From positions 1 to 23,939 of the forward strand of contig CAZSVI010000053.1 of assembly GCA_964610205.1 (NCBI GenBank): 23,939 nt of DNA, given 5' to 3'. The notes below the pieces were generated by a model. The model did no database searches. It was given only the letters and a program-made list of their open reading frames with translations, and was not told the origin of the DNA. Positions within the stretch are counted from its first letter, which is position 1; each line of letters begins with the position of its first letter. The position numbers and the translations under genes were made by a program. The stretch is from CAZSVI01 sp964610205. GTDB taxonomy: Bacteria; Bacillota; Clostridia; DSM-8532. Positions 1-7,900 of this stretch are shown here, in pieces.

Positions 1-59
1 ATCCGATTGGTTCTCTTCTTTACAATAACATAACATTTTTTTAACTCATTTCCGATCAT

Positions 60-88
60 TTTACTTCATTATTAAAAAATGATATGAT
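60..88 (+). promoter_or_regulatory. Possible sigma-A promoter for the S41 mosaic gene
   Basis: TTTACT (60-65) and TATGAT (83-88) are separated by 17 bases, and a second -10-like GATAAT overlaps at 86-91. The AT-rich setting makes chance matches likely, so this is a candidate only. It would give a leader of about 70 bases before the ATG at 165, which has an AAAGGA ribosome binding site. Confidence 0.35.
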
Positions 89-164
89 AATCATAGGGTA
101 AAATAATTTATGTTTAGCTTTTCCACAGGGGATGGGCTTATATAAGTTATGAAAGGACAATCGT

Positions 165-3100
165 ATGAAAAAAATGTTAATCTTTTTTCTTGTTCTAATC
201 CTTATTATGAATATATCCGTTTCAACCTTTGCGGAAGAGAATAAAACAAAAATACACGTATATGTAAATGATACGGAAGTACTTTTTGACGTACAGCCTG
301 TTTTTATACAAAGCCGTACAATGGTTCCGTTAAGAGCGGTATTTGAAGCTATGGGGGCATTGGTAGAATGGGATAACTATACAAAAACAGCTACTATAAC
401 AAAAGGTACAAAAGTTCAGGTCCAATTGGACAATAAAAACGCACTGGTTGATGGGAAAACCGTTATTATGGATGTACCCGCTGCCGGAATAAACGGGAGA
501 ATACTGGTTCCGGTCCGCTTTATAAGTGAAGCTCTCGGGGCTGTTGTTGACTGGGATAACAATACAAAAACCGCATTTATAAATGAGGTAACAGAAAATA
601 CAACTCTGGGAAATATTCAAAACCGGGGCAGATTTGCCACTGATGGTATCTGGAATTTTTATATTTTAGAAGATGGTGTTTTAATCAGGGAAGACATAGC
701 ATCAAAAAAGCAGGAAAAAATATCGGACCATATAATATGTGACTTGCATATATTTGGCGAATGGATATATAGTATTGCTGTAGATAACGGCATAAAAAAG
801 GTAATGCGGTTTCAGAAAAATGGTACTTTAAAGGAAATTATAGTAAACAGCCCGGTTTCCTCAATACATATTATAAACGGTTGGATTTACTATGGAGATT
901 CGCAAGAATCCCGGGTTCTATACCGAACCGGAACAGACGGAAGCGTAACTGAAAAAGTTCTTGAGGATGGCATTTTTACACCCAAAAACTGGTTTGTTCA
1001 AGACGGCTGGGTTTTTTATAAAAATACTAATCATTCTATTTGCAAAGCCCGTATTGATGGTTCAGGAATAAAGGAACTCCTCAGGAACGCAAATGAATAC
1101 GATTTTAAATTAATCGACGAGGATTATATTTACCTTACCAGAAATGAAATGGAAACAGATAATGGTCTATATCGTTTGACAAAATCGGGGGGAGAACCGT
1201 TCAGAATTTATGACAAAAATCCAATAACAATGAATTCAGATGGTGAAAACCTTTATGCAGCTGTTAAAACAGATACGGGAAGCCGCTTGATAAAAATGAA
1301 AAAGGACGGGACTGAGGCTGTTACAATCAATGAATATAAGGATAATGATACACCAAAGGACATATATATAAATAAATCGTCCGTATATTACACACTGCTT
1401 CGCGGAACTGAAGAACTTTTGTTCCGAATGAGCCTTCAAGGGCAGAATATAACACCCCTGTCATGGGTTTACAGTGATACTTACAATAAGGTAAAAGATG
1501 TCTTAACCCGGGTGTCTTCCGCTAGTTCATTAATTAACAGTTTTAGTTCCATTTTATTTACATCGGTTCAGGAAGAAGGAAAGACAGAAACAATAGTAAC
1601 TGAAAGCAGAATAAACAAGACTCAATCATTATACCACCAGAAAATTAAAACCGGTAATACTGAAAATGACATAGAAATATGGGTGGATAATGAATATTTG
1701 TATTCCAGGAAATCAGACGAATCAATCTGGACTGTTGATAAGCTGTCAGATGATGATACTCTCACAGGCAAAACAGTATATGACTATATTCTACCCAGCC
1801 AGGAGCTTTGTAACAATTTAAACCTTATTGAGGAAAATGGCAAATATATACTGAGGGGAACAGGAGCTTTCCCTGTCTTTATGCGCAGTTTTTATAATAT
1901 TAATGCTAACAGGCTTTATGGATTTATATCCGATTTTATTGATAATGTTAATATAGAAATAATTATCAGCAGGAATGGTTATTACATTGAAGAGCTGAAA
2001 CTGGAAGTTAAATACCGTTATGAAGATGATAAGGGTATAGAAAAGCATATTTCGTGTAATTACCAATATATTAACAGTCAGTTCGACGATATATATCTGA
2101 CATTGCCGTATTTGGCCCAACAGTCCGTAAATGCCAAAAAACGGGCCGATCAGATTATTGCGGAAGGTTTAAAAAAGTCAGGTGAGGGAAAGTTTAAAGA
2201 AGCGATACAGTTGTTTGATTCAGCCCTCAATATATACAATAAATCCTTTGAAGCCTGGTTGTATAAAGCTAACGCTCAATATAATCAGAATGATTATGAA
2301 GGGGCAATTCTGTCTTATGGAAAATATTATGAGTTTAATCCGTCGGATGTGGATATATTGGCTCTTCAGGGTATGTGCTATTTTGAGCTTGGTGATTTTA
2401 AAAAAGCCAAAGAACTGGCATATATGGTATTGGATATTAAGTTTAACAGTGCGCCTGCGTATAATCTTTCAGGTTTGATAAGCTACAGGAAAGAAGAATA
2501 TTATGAAGCATACGACAGTTTTGAAAAAGCTGTTCAACTGAAACCGCAAAATTATGAATACAATTTTAATATGGCGTCCGTTCTGTACAATATGGGAAGT
2601 TATACAAAGTGCATACAGGCTGTGGATGAAATGTTAAAACAATTTCCCGAAAACAGAAATTTGATGTTTCTTAAGGCCAGAAGCTTGTCTGATCAGGGAA
2701 AATCAAATGAAGCAATAGCTATATTCGAACAGATACTAAAGAAAAACCCGGCAAATGACTTTGTAACTATGACATACATAGGACTTGAATATGAAAACCT
2801 TCAGAATTATACAAAAGCTCAGGATTATGCAGACAGGGCAAGGGGAGTTTATGCAGACTACAGCCTGCTGAAATATCTTATAGAGAAGCTTGACTATGCG
2901 AGATCGACATCTTCAGGGGAAAGGCTGGTAAACTTTATTAAAGAATATTACTTGTTTTACAAGGATACGGATGAGGTAGAAAAGGCACTGACCGAAATTA
3001 TTCGCAAAGGGAATTATTATTCCATACAGGATGTGGAAAAACTTCTGGAGGGAATAAAAAGCTATGATGACAACTTTACATATATGATATCGGGAAATGA

Positions 3101-3701
3101 TTTTGAATCTTTTGTCAGTATAAATGATAAAACAAATATGGTAACAAGGCAGGATGGTAATGTTATTTATGCTGTTATCAGTACTTTTTCACCCGAGACC
3201 GGTGTACAGTTCACTGAGTATATTCAGAGCATTCAGGATTCAAAAGAAAAAATACTGATATTGGATCTTCGTGATAATGACGGAGGGTTAACATCAGAAG
3301 CCAATAAGATTCTGGATGCTTTATTGCCCGATTGTATTACAAGCTATTTAATAGAGCGCGACGGCTATATTCGTTCATATCATTCCGCTAAAAGCAAAAT
3401 AGAATTTAAAAAAATCGGGATACTTGTAAATGAAAAAACGGCAAGCAGTTCGGAACTGGTAGCCCTTGGTCTTAAATTGTATTCGGATAATGTTACAATA
3501 ATTGGAAGACCGACTGTGGGGAAGGGGGTAGGGCAAACAGTATATATCGACTATGCAAAAAAATATGCTCTGTTCCTTGTAAACCATTACTGGAATATAT
3601 TGCACACAAATATTAATGAGAAAGGACTTCCGATAGATATTGCTGCCGGTGATGACGATCCTGAATATATAAAGGCTCTGGGGCAGTTTCTGAAAGACTA
3701 G
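165..3701 (+). CDS. Secreted mosaic protein: Cu-amine-oxidase-N, propeller-like, TPR and S41 peptidase domains
   Basis: Residues 1-23 are a signal peptide, so the protein works outside the membrane. About 27-140 is a copper-amine-oxidase N-terminal (stalk) domain, with the paired motifs MVPLRAVFEAMGA and LVPVRFISEALGA. About 150-430 carries repeated W-I-Y-Y/G-S-G segments like DUF5050 propellers. About 440-650 resembles lipoprotein-type domains with IWVDNEYLY. About 660-920 is a run of TPRs. About 985-1178 is an S41 (C-terminal processing protease) domain: LDLRDNDGG, the serine motif TASSSE (Ser1094) and the lysine motif GKGVGQT (Lys1120). The Ser-Lys distance is 26, against the usual 25. I see no PDZ domain. 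The start is supported by AAAGGA upstream. An extracellular or cell-surface protease or peptide-binding role is inference; the substrate is unknown. Domain limits are estimated by eye. Confidence 0.85.
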   Translation: MKKMLIFFLVLILIMNISVSTFAEENKTKIHVYVNDTEVLFDVQPVFIQSRTMVPLRAVFEAMGALVEWDNYTKTATITKGTKVQVQLDNKNALVDGKTVIMDVPAAGINGRILVPVRFISEALGAVVDWDNNTKTAFINEVTENTTLGNIQNRGRFATDGIWNFYILEDGVLIREDIASKKQEKISDHIICDLHIFGEWIYSIAVDNGIKKVMRFQKNGTLKEIIVNSPVSSIHIINGWIYYGDSQESRVLYRTGTDGSVTEKVLEDGIFTPKNWFVQDGWVFYKNTNHSICKARIDGSGIKELLRNANEYDFKLIDEDYIYLTRNEMETDNGLYRLTKSGGEPFRIYDKNPITMNSDGENLYAAVKTDTGSRLIKMKKDGTEAVTINEYKDNDTPKDIYINKSSVYYTLLRGTEELLFRMSLQGQNITPLSWVYSDTYNKVKDVLTRVSSASSLINSFSSILFTSVQEEGKTETIVTESRINKTQSLYHQKIKTGNTENDIEIWVDNEYLYSRKSDESIWTVDKLSDDDTLTGKTVYDYILPSQELCNNLNLIEENGKYILRGTGAFPVFMRSFYNINANRLYGFISDFIDNVNIEIIISRNGYYIEELKLEVKYRYEDDKGIEKHISCNYQYINSQFDDIYLTLPYLAQQSVNAKKRADQIIAEGLKKSGEGKFKEAIQLFDSALNIYNKSFEAWLYKANAQYNQNDYEGAILSYGKYYEFNPSDVDILALQGMCYFELGDFKKAKELAYMVLDIKFNSAPAYNLSGLISYRKEEYYEAYDSFEKAVQLKPQNYEYNFNMASVLYNMGSYTKCIQAVDEMLKQFPENRNLMFLKARSLSDQGKSNEAIAIFEQILKKNPANDFVTMTYIGLEYENLQNYTKAQDYADRARGVYADYSLLKYLIEKLDYARSTSSGERLVNFIKEYYLFYKDTDEVEKALTEIIRKGNYYSIQDVEKLLEGIKSYDDNFTYMISGNDFESFVSINDKTNMVTRQDGNVIYAVISTFSPETGVQFTEYIQSIQDSKEKILILDLRDNDGGLTSEANKILDALLPDCITSYLIERDGYIRSYHSAKSKIEFKKIGILVNEKTASSSELVALGLKLYSDNVTIIGRPTVGKGVGQTVYIDYAKKYALFLVNHYWNILHTNINEKGLPIDIAAGDDDPEYIKALGQFLKD

Positions 3702-3854
3702 GAGTCCGCTCGAAAAGTCACGCACGCAGCTTTCCGCTCATTATTCCGAGCGCAAATGGTGTGTTGCAATTGCAAGCAATTGCTTCGGTTGTTATAAGTA
3801 AATAAACAACGCAGCCAACCACGGGATAAACCCATCTTCTGTTTCTCGGAGGCA
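3702..3854. other. Convergent intergenic gap
   Basis: This gap lies between two genes that end towards each other. It holds a GCAATTGC-AA-GCAATTGC palindrome at about 3767-3784 but no hairpin followed by a clear T-run, so I cannot name a terminator for either gene. Confidence 0.4.
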
Positions 3855-5714
3855 TTACTTTGTCAGATATTTCTTCAAATTATCAAACAGATCTTTCCGA
3901 TCACCCTCTCCACTTACGGTATAAGGCTCAACCTGCAAAAGCTTTTCCACCTGTTCCGGGGGTGTATTGAATTTTGTAAATTCCTGTTCGTCGGCGTTCT
4001 CAATGACCATGCGTAAAAATTCAATTTCAAAATCATCCCGGCCGAAATGTGCCATTTGAGGCGTTCTTTCCTTTTCCTCATACATTGTAAAATACAGGTT
4101 ACTGACACCATTTTGCCGCATATATCGGCATTGATTGTATAATCTCTCGGTATCATAGACCCCGAAGGTATTAATCATCATGGAAAACTTTTCATCCTTT
4201 TTTTCATCGTCATAGATAATATAGTCGAATATTGCCGGGCATGTACTGTCAATATTCGATACATAAATCAACTGCTTAATCTCCTGATACGCTTCCCAAT
4301 TATAGGTTCTGCCATCGATTCCTTCGGAGGAATAGTCGCTGATTCCAAGCGGAAACGGGAGTGTCTTCCCATTCAGTGCTTCAAAAGGCAATAACAATAT
4401 CCCTCCGCAGGACCCACCCACAATAGCTTTGACATATTCCGGCGATAAAACGGCAAACCGCTGTCCGAAAATCCCTCCCCCGGAAAAGCCTGCTATAAGT
4501 ACTCTTTTATCTACATTATAGCCTTCTCCTTGCAGGTACTGAACCGCATGATCAATCATTTTTTCAAGTAGTCTGTGTGTCTTCCTGAATTGATCTTCTA
4601 CATATCCGTCGATATAAAACCAGATAGGAAAGGAGGTTTCTTTTAGAAATACGCCTTTTGGATTATCAAAGGCAACCAACTCAATGTTTAACGCAATACA
4701 ACCCAATTCTCTTGCAAGAAAGTCCTTTTCATTCCCTCTGCTCAGTATGATATGATTCTGATTCCCTTTCTTAACCGTTGAAGGAATGACTATCTCATAA
4801 TTGTAGGGCTGAAAATCCATATTGATTCTGACTTCATCAACAGGCTGAGAGTATCCCTGAGGCGGCGTTCCACCTTCCCCGTTCCACAAGCTGACTAATC
4901 CTGCCACATCTTCGCCAACTGCCACATAGTATTTAAGTACGCTGACCACTTTATCTTCCTTTTCGGCCTGGCTTAATTTTTCCAAATCCCCGGCAGGGGT
5001 AGATCCGCACTCGGTTAACAATGCCGCAATGAATGCTTCTCTATCACTCTTTAATATGTTGATATAACGGGAAATCCAATCGGGGTTATTGGGAATGATA
5101 TATGAGAGCGGTTCCGGAGAAAATTTTTCATAGGTTCGGACCACCAGTGCTACTGCCTGTTCCCTTGATGCATTGGCTTTGGGTGCTACCCGGTTGTTTC
5201 CCGTTCCGCCAAGAATCCCTTTTCCGTTCATGAAAGCAACCGCTACGACAGCCCAATCGGCAATTTCAATTTTATCGGAAAAAGTCATTTCAAAGGTTTC
5301 TGTTAGCAAGCTTTCATCAATTACCTTCAAGGTTCTGTGAAACATAACCGCTATCTGCTCTCTTGTTATCAACCCGGAAGGATCAAACCGCCCTTCCCCG
5401 ATTCCGTTTACAATTCCCAGGGCATTCGCTTTTAATATTTCCGGGTTTCTTGTATCCGTAAACGCATTATTAGAAGGGACTGCGGCTTCTTTTCCCGAAA
5501 GCTTTTCATACAGTCTGATAATTAATTCACAGAATTCTTCCCGGGTTATGTTCAAAGTCGTATTACTTAAAACCTTTTCAATCGTTAATCCGTTCCGCTT
5601 TGCCTTGTTTATCTCTTCAACGGCCCAGGAAGAAGGTTGGCTATCAGCTATAACCCTATACTGTGGCAATATCAGCATCATAATTATCAGTAAACCGGCA
5701 ATTACCTTTTTCAT
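3855..5714 (-). CDS. SLH-domain protein with C-terminal alpha/beta-hydrolase (esterase-like)
   Basis: The 619-residue protein starts with a signal peptide (about 1-24). Three S-layer-homology repeats follow at about 27-75, 84-130 and 144-192; the second and third are clear (FTDTRNPEILKANALGI and FSDKIEIADWAVVAVAFM). SLH triplets bind pyruvylated cell-wall polymers, so the protein is probably displayed on the cell surface. The C-terminal half is an alpha/beta-hydrolase with the nucleophile elbow G-F-S-G-G-G at Ser411 and a likely catalytic His in TPQMAHFGRDD near the end. The family suggests an esterase or peptidase; the substrate cannot be read from sequence. A promoter lies directly upstream (5750-5778). 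The gene stands alone, divergent from nothing close and convergent with the mosaic gene. Confidence 0.85.
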   Translation of the reverse strand: MKKVIAGLLIIMMLILPQYRVIADSQPSSWAVEEINKAKRNGLTIEKVLSNTTLNITREEFCELIIRLYEKLSGKEAAVPSNNAFTDTRNPEILKANALGIVNGIGEGRFDPSGLITREQIAVMFHRTLKVIDESLLTETFEMTFSDKIEIADWAVVAVAFMNGKGILGGTGNNRVAPKANASREQAVALVVRTYEKFSPEPLSYIIPNNPDWISRYINILKSDREAFIAALLTECGSTPAGDLEKLSQAEKEDKVVSVLKYYVAVGEDVAGLVSLWNGEGGTPPQGYSQPVDEVRINMDFQPYNYEIVIPSTVKKGNQNHIILSRGNEKDFLARELGCIALNIELVAFDNPKGVFLKETSFPIWFYIDGYVEDQFRKTHRLLEKMIDHAVQYLQGEGYNVDKRVLIAGFSGGGIFGQRFAVLSPEYVKAIVGGSCGGILLLPFEALNGKTLPFPLGISDYSSEGIDGRTYNWEAYQEIKQLIYVSNIDSTCPAIFDYIIYDDEKKDEKFSMMINTFGVYDTERLYNQCRYMRQNGVSNLYFTMYEEKERTPQMAHFGRDDFEIEFLRMVIENADEQEFTKFNTPPEQVEKLLQVEPYTVSGEGDRKDLFDNLKKYLTK

Positions 5715-5749
5715 TTAAAAAACCTTTTTCTTTTTCTTTCTTTTTTTTT

Positions 5750-5778
5750 ATTATATAAGATATCATATGAAAATTCAA
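5750..5778 (-). promoter_or_regulatory. Sigma-A promoter for the SLH-hydrolase gene
   Basis: On the minus strand TTGAAT (5778-5773) and a perfect TATAAT (5755-5750) are spaced by 17 bases. The transcript would have a leader of about 30 bases before the ATG at 5714, made of a purine-rich run ending in AAAAAGG. Confidence 0.6.
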
Positions 5779-5857
5779 TGAACTCCAATCATCATCGTAT
5801 GGTCTATATGTATAAAGCGACATATTATGTTGCACACCCCTGGAACCGGATAAACCA

Positions 5858-6847
5858 TTAATCTGTTTTTTGGGAAGTTACATTAAAATTCGAAAGCGGA
5901 TTGCTGTCCACGGCGTTTTTTAATTGCTGTGTGTCCAGATGCGTGTAAATTTCAGTGGTTGAAATGCTCTCATGTCCCAAAAGTTCCTGCAGCGCCCGGA
6001 TATCAACGTGGCCGTATCTGTACATTAAAGTAGCGGCGGTGTGTCTAAGCTTGTGCGTTGAATATCTTTTAGGATCCAGTCCCGCCGAAATAATATATTT
6101 TTTCACCAGGTGCTGTACTGTTGCCTTACTGATACGCTGTTTTCTTTCACTTAAAAACAAAGCTTTTTTATCTTTCACACCGTCAACGGGCCGTAATCTG
6201 CGATAATCATCAATTGCCGCAATACAGGCCGAATTCAACGGTATCATACGTTCTTTGTCGCCTTTTCCGATAACTGACAATGTATTGTTCCTAATGCTGT
6301 TTAGATTAATGCCTACAAGTTCGGATAAACGCATACCGCAATTCAGAAAGAGGGTCAGGATAGCATAGTCCCGTATACTGTGTTCACCTTCAACAGAGGT
6401 AAGAAGCTGCTTGCTTTCCTCAATGTTCAGATAACGGGGCAGACGCTTGACGATTTTTGGCGTTTCAAGTTCAGAGGCCGGATTTATATCCAGTACTTTT
6501 GCCTTTGTGGTTAAGTAGTTAAAAAATGATTTGAGGCTGGCTACCTTGCGAGCCCTGGCATATGCCGCATTTGAACGGGTATTGCTGACAAATGACATAT
6601 ATGCGTATAAGTCGCTTAAAGTGACGCTTTTTATTAAAACATTACCAATATCTGAGATTCCAATCTTATCAAATGCTGTAGATTTCGGAATTGTATTTCG
6701 ATGCAATTTTAAAAACCGCAAAAAAACACGTAAATCATAAAAATACACTTCAATGGTATTTATGGATTTTCCCTTAATAGTCTGCATATAAATCAAAAAA
6801 TCTTTCAATATGGGGGGCATATCGTTTTCAAAAATGTTTTTTATCAT
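5858..6847 (-). CDS. XerC/XerD-like tyrosine recombinase
   Basis: This 329-residue site-specific recombinase cuts and rejoins DNA through a covalent phosphotyrosine link. About 10-115 is the SAM-like core-binding domain (LKDFLIYMQTIKGKS onward), and about 135-310 is the catalytic domain. All catalytic residues are visible: Arg173 in NCGMRLSEL, Lys195 in VIGKGDKERM, His265 and Arg268 in HKLRH, His292 in LGHES and Tyr301 in EIYTHL. The ATG at 6847 is chosen because GAGGT stands five bases upstream; a TTG six codons earlier has no ribosome binding site. There is no arm-binding domain of the phage type, so it is closer to XerC/D than to the integrases expected at tRNA sites. No partner genes or att repeats lie next to it. 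It may serve a local invertible segment, chromosome resolution, or an old mobile element. Confidence 0.88.
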   Translation of the reverse strand: MIKNIFENDMPPILKDFLIYMQTIKGKSINTIEVYFYDLRVFLRFLKLHRNTIPKSTAFDKIGISDIGNVLIKSVTLSDLYAYMSFVSNTRSNAAYARARKVASLKSFFNYLTTKAKVLDINPASELETPKIVKRLPRYLNIEESKQLLTSVEGEHSIRDYAILTLFLNCGMRLSELVGINLNSIRNNTLSVIGKGDKERMIPLNSACIAAIDDYRRLRPVDGVKDKKALFLSERKQRISKATVQHLVKKYIISAGLDPKRYSTHKLRHTAATLMYRYGHVDIRALQELLGHESISTTEIYTHLDTQQLKNAVDSNPLSNFNVTSQKTD

Positions 6848-7101
6848 ATGTAACCTCGAATACAAAACCGGAAACCGGAGCCCGGAAAATGGTTCCCGGA
6901 AATAAAATATTGTCAGGGCAAAGCTTATAGCCTGATTTCATAATATATTATTCGCTGTTTAAAATCAAGCGTAACAATTATTGCTTTTCTGTATACAGTT
7001 TTTTCTTTACACACTGGGATCTTTTGTCTTGCTATGTAATTTTCTCTTTTAATTGAAAGCTATAAACTCAGCATATAAGTATTTTAGAAAAATAACCTCC
7101 C

Positions 7102-7137
7102 CTACATTCAACGAAATTTTTATTTCGTTGAATGTAG
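7102..7137. repeat. Perfect 16-bp inverted repeat, hairpin
   Basis: CTACATTCAACGAAAT (7102-7117) and its exact reverse complement (7122-7137) flank a TTTT loop. Neither side is followed directly by a T-run: TATTAAATT follows on the plus strand and GGGAGGTTATTTTT on the minus strand. It is therefore an atypical terminator, or a structured or protein-bound element between the recombinase and the spore operon. Confidence 0.8.
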
Positions 7138-7218
7138 TATTAAATTCTGGAATCCCCCCCTTATCTGTTCATTTTTAATAAATTAATACATTGAAAACAT
7201 TTACGCTTTTTTTCTACT

Positions 7219-7340
7219 GATGCTGCGCTTCTTTTACCACAACGAATCAACATTGAAAGTTTTTCCGGCATCCGATGCTACGCTTCTTCTACTACAACAA
7301 ATCAACATTGAAAGTTTTCCCGGCACTAATGCTGCACATT
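7219..7340. repeat. Degenerate 55-bp tandem repeat (two full units and a part)
   Basis: Unit 1 is 7219-7273, unit 2 is 7274-7328 and a third begins at 7329 (ATGCTGCAC). Shared blocks are GATGCT(G/A)CGCTTCTT, CAACATTGAAAGTTTT and CCGGCA. A partial copy (ACATTGAAAACATTT) may precede unit 1. It has no open frame and no spacer variation, so it is not a CRISPR array. Confidence 0.75.
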
Positions 7341-7504
7341 TAATTCATTAAAAACTAAAAAGATCATCCTGGCTTTTAAAAACTTTCTCCCCTATTTTCT
7401 GTCAGTTAATTTTAACTACAATTACCTGTACTAAAAAATGTATATATTTTTAGCCTATGACTAAAAATACAAGCGATTCTCTTTTTAAAGCAAGGTGAAA
7501 TTGA

Positions 7505-7672
7505 ATGTCTGAAAAAAAGAAAAATACTGCGGAAAAACCCAAATTTGCACCCGGTGTGCACGACGAAGAAGTCGTCCTTCAGGATGCAACAAAGGAAGAT
7601 AAAAAAAAAGGAAACACAACCCGTATAACACGGGTTTACCTGGACGAATATGATTCACGCAACCGGAGGTGA
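7505..7672 (+). CDS. 55-residue charged protein of unknown function, first gene of the spoVA-type operon
   Basis: ATG at 7505 follows AAGGTGA with good spacing, and the stop TGA (7670-7672) sits inside the GGAGGTGA that serves the next gene, so translation of the two is tightly coupled. The product is 55 residues, rich in Lys, Glu and Asp, with no signal peptide or membrane segment. It starts MSEKKKNTAEKPKF, has a short non-polar patch EEVVLQDATKED and ends with basic RNRR. I do not recognise a family. Being the head gene of a sporulation operon suggests production in the developing forespore, but that is inference. Its length is short for gene finders, and it is likely to be missed in routine annotation. 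Confidence 0.72.
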   Translation: MSEKKKNTAEKPKFAPGVHDEEVVLQDATKEDKKKGNTTRITRVYLDEYDSRNRR

Positions 7673-7678
7673 AAAAGT

Positions 7679-7885
7679 ATGACGGTCGCTTCACAGGTAA
7701 AACAGACGCTGGCTACGCTAAAAGGAAGCCAGGCAACATTACGTATTTATTCGGAGCAAATCAGGAATAATGAATCAGCAGCGGTGTTTCATGATGCTCT
7801 TGATAAAACGCGGGATATCGTTAATGACCTGGAAAAAAGGGCCCAGGCACTTGAACTGCAGGAACCCCAATATAGGGGAAACTAA
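7679..7885 (+). CDS. DUF1657 protein, first copy
   Basis: The 68-residue product matches the DUF1657 family in full: MTVASQVKQTLATLKGSQAT at the start, an amphipathic helical middle and the ending QEPQYRGN. Members are small helical proteins found almost only in spore formers beside spoVA genes. Their biochemical role is not known. It is the second gene of the operon, with a strong GGAGGTGA six bases before the ATG and 15 bases between its stop and the next start. A second DUF1657 gene closes the operon and a third copy forms the tail of the neighbouring membrane protein. Confidence 0.88.
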   Translation: MTVASQVKQTLATLKGSQATLRIYSEQIRNNESAAVFHDALDKTRDIVNDLEKRAQALELQEPQYRGN

Positions 7886-7900
7886 AATTGAGGGATAACT

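Larger units (their letters stand above)
6848..7504. other. Gene-free region upstream of the spoVA-type operon
   Basis: No supported gene is present. The region holds a perfect 16-bp inverted repeat (7102-7137) and a degenerate 55-bp tandem repeat (7219-7340). A sporulation promoter for the operon is expected just before 7505, but I could not find a convincing sigma-G or sigma-F match; TGTATA at 7439-7444 is the nearest -35-like element and lacks a good -10. Confidence 0.5.

Noticed and set aside
3767..3784. GCAATTGC-AA-GCAATTGC as a terminator
   Set aside because: Each half is itself a palindrome and no T-run follows on either strand.
5858..6847. The tyrosine recombinase as the integrase for the tRNA-Arg scar
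   Set aside because: It is nearly 13 kb from the scar, on the chromosomal side of it, and lacks the arm-binding domain of phage-type integrases.
6940..7200. Riboswitch or structured RNA upstream of the spore operon
   Set aside because: Apart from the 16-bp hairpin I could not find conserved riboswitch core sequences.
7219..7340. Possible CRISPR array from regular repeats
   Set aside because: Only two full units, no unique spacers between conserved repeats, and no cas genes in the window.
7439..7470. Sigma-G promoter before the spoVA-type operon
   Set aside because: TGTATA is an acceptable -35, but no CATNNTA-like -10 occurs at the right distance. The promoter is expected on biological grounds but not visible to me.
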